Shown: positions 50,148 through 50,324 of the stretch, one piece after another | Layout: the number at the start of each line of letters is the position of its first letter | How positions within the stretch are numbered: the stretch's first letter is position 1 | Assembly: GCF_902706185.1 (NCBI RefSeq) | Contig: NZ_CACSJM010000023.1 | Location: forward strand, 1 to 50,324 | From: Roseomonas sp. 18066 | GTDB taxonomy: Bacteria; Pseudomonadota; Alphaproteobacteria; Acetobacterales; Acetobacteraceae | Length of the DNA stretch: 50,324 nt | Direction of reading: 5' to 3' | Position numbers and translations under genes: made by a program | The notes under the pieces: model-generated | What the model was told of the DNA's origin: nothing | The model's input: only the letters and a program-made list of their open reading frames with translations | Databases searched by the model: none

Positions 50148-50324
50148 GGAGAGTCCAGCGGTGAGGCAGCGCCCCGGCGGGGCCCTGCACGGCATTTGCA
50201 CCAAATATCATGGCTGGCTGCAAGGCGCCTCCCTCGGCGCTGCATGCGGGCGCGCCAGGCTGCGGACCTCACCATCGCCGGAGCCCGCGCCATGATCCCA
50301 CCCCTGCCCTCGCCGCCCGACGCC
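50148..50324. other. Upstream region at the right edge
   Basis: No gene supported; a 102-residue minus frame here is Arg-rich and overlaps the receiver domain. It should hold the promoter of the two-component operon, but no clear site was found. Confidence 0.3.

Noticed and set aside
49985..50293. Short Arg/Ala-rich frame at the right edge
   Set aside because: It mostly overlaps the receiver domain of the response regulator out of frame and has no ribosome site or motif.
1..50324. CRISPR arrays, tRNA/rRNA genes, insertion sequences or phage genes
   Set aside because: No regularly spaced repeats, no cloverleaf or rRNA-like stretch, and no transposase or integrase were seen on either strand.

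Overview
The window is about 50 kb of uniformly GC-rich DNA (by eye near 70 percent G+C) and is almost fully coding. Genes sit in long operons with ATGA, GTGA or TGATG start/stop overlaps. Gene content (tripartite tricarboxylate transporter proteins, several ABC importers, FCD-type GntR regulators, MocR, HyuA/HyuB, hydroxyacid oxidoreductases, pyruvate-type aldolases) suggests an alphaproteobacterium of the Acetobacteraceae/Roseomonas kind living on scavenged organic acids. This placement is an inference from family content and style. No rRNA, tRNA, CRISPR array, insertion sequence or phage gene was seen.

Layout. (1) 1-12.3 kb, all minus: a ten-gene catabolic run read from a GntR regulator at 12247 down to tctA: FCD-GntR, DapA-like lyase, FAD-linked oxidase, HyuA, HyuB, MocR, class III aminotransferase, an NTF2-like protein, TctB and TctA; no TctC is present inside the window. 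(2) 12.6-15.8 kb: SDR, VOC protein and saccharopine-dehydrogenase-like reductase on the minus strand, divergent from an AraC regulator. (3) 15.8-22.5 kb, minus: a carbohydrate-type ABC importer (ATPase, Tat-signal binding protein, two permeases), an HpcH/HpaI aldolase and a second FAD-linked oxidase, with a candidate 35-codon ORF between binding protein and permease. (4) 22.8-27.8 kb, plus: an unusual ParB-like hypothetical protein, then a MarR/MFS/HlyD efflux operon ending in an alpha/beta-hydrolase-like protein. (5) 27.8-34.7 kb, minus: M20 amidohydrolase, zinc-ribbon membrane protein, OmpA-family protein with a secreted partner, a chemoreceptor, and a PAS-GGDEF-EAL protein with a degenerate EAL domain. 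(6) 34.9-40.5 kb: a D-2-hydroxyacid dehydrogenase divergent from a polyamine-type ABC importer operon that ends in an RraA/HMG-aldolase-like gene. (7) 40.6-45.5 kb: MipA/OmpV porin-like protein divergent from a two-component system, followed by two transglutaminase-like proteins. (8) 45.6-50.3 kb: FAH-family hydrolase divergent from a GntR regulator, a type II haloacid dehalogenase, and a second two-component system.

How it fits together. Three separate loci share one logic: a solute importer, a 2-hydroxyacid oxidoreductase and a pyruvate-type lyase/aldolase (TctAB + FAD oxidase + DapA-like; MalFGK-type ABC + FAD oxidase + HpcH; Pot-type ABC + D-2-hydroxyacid dehydrogenase + RraA-like). This suggests modular use of different hydroxy- or keto-acids. 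A hairpin repeat with a conserved tail occurs three times in intergenic DNA (about 21.4, 47.05 and 47.88 kb). No single system is obviously new to science. The best candidates for a second look are the lyases with substituted active-site positions, the small repeat-containing ORF, the efflux operon with its hydrolase-like fourth gene, and the dispersed hairpin family.
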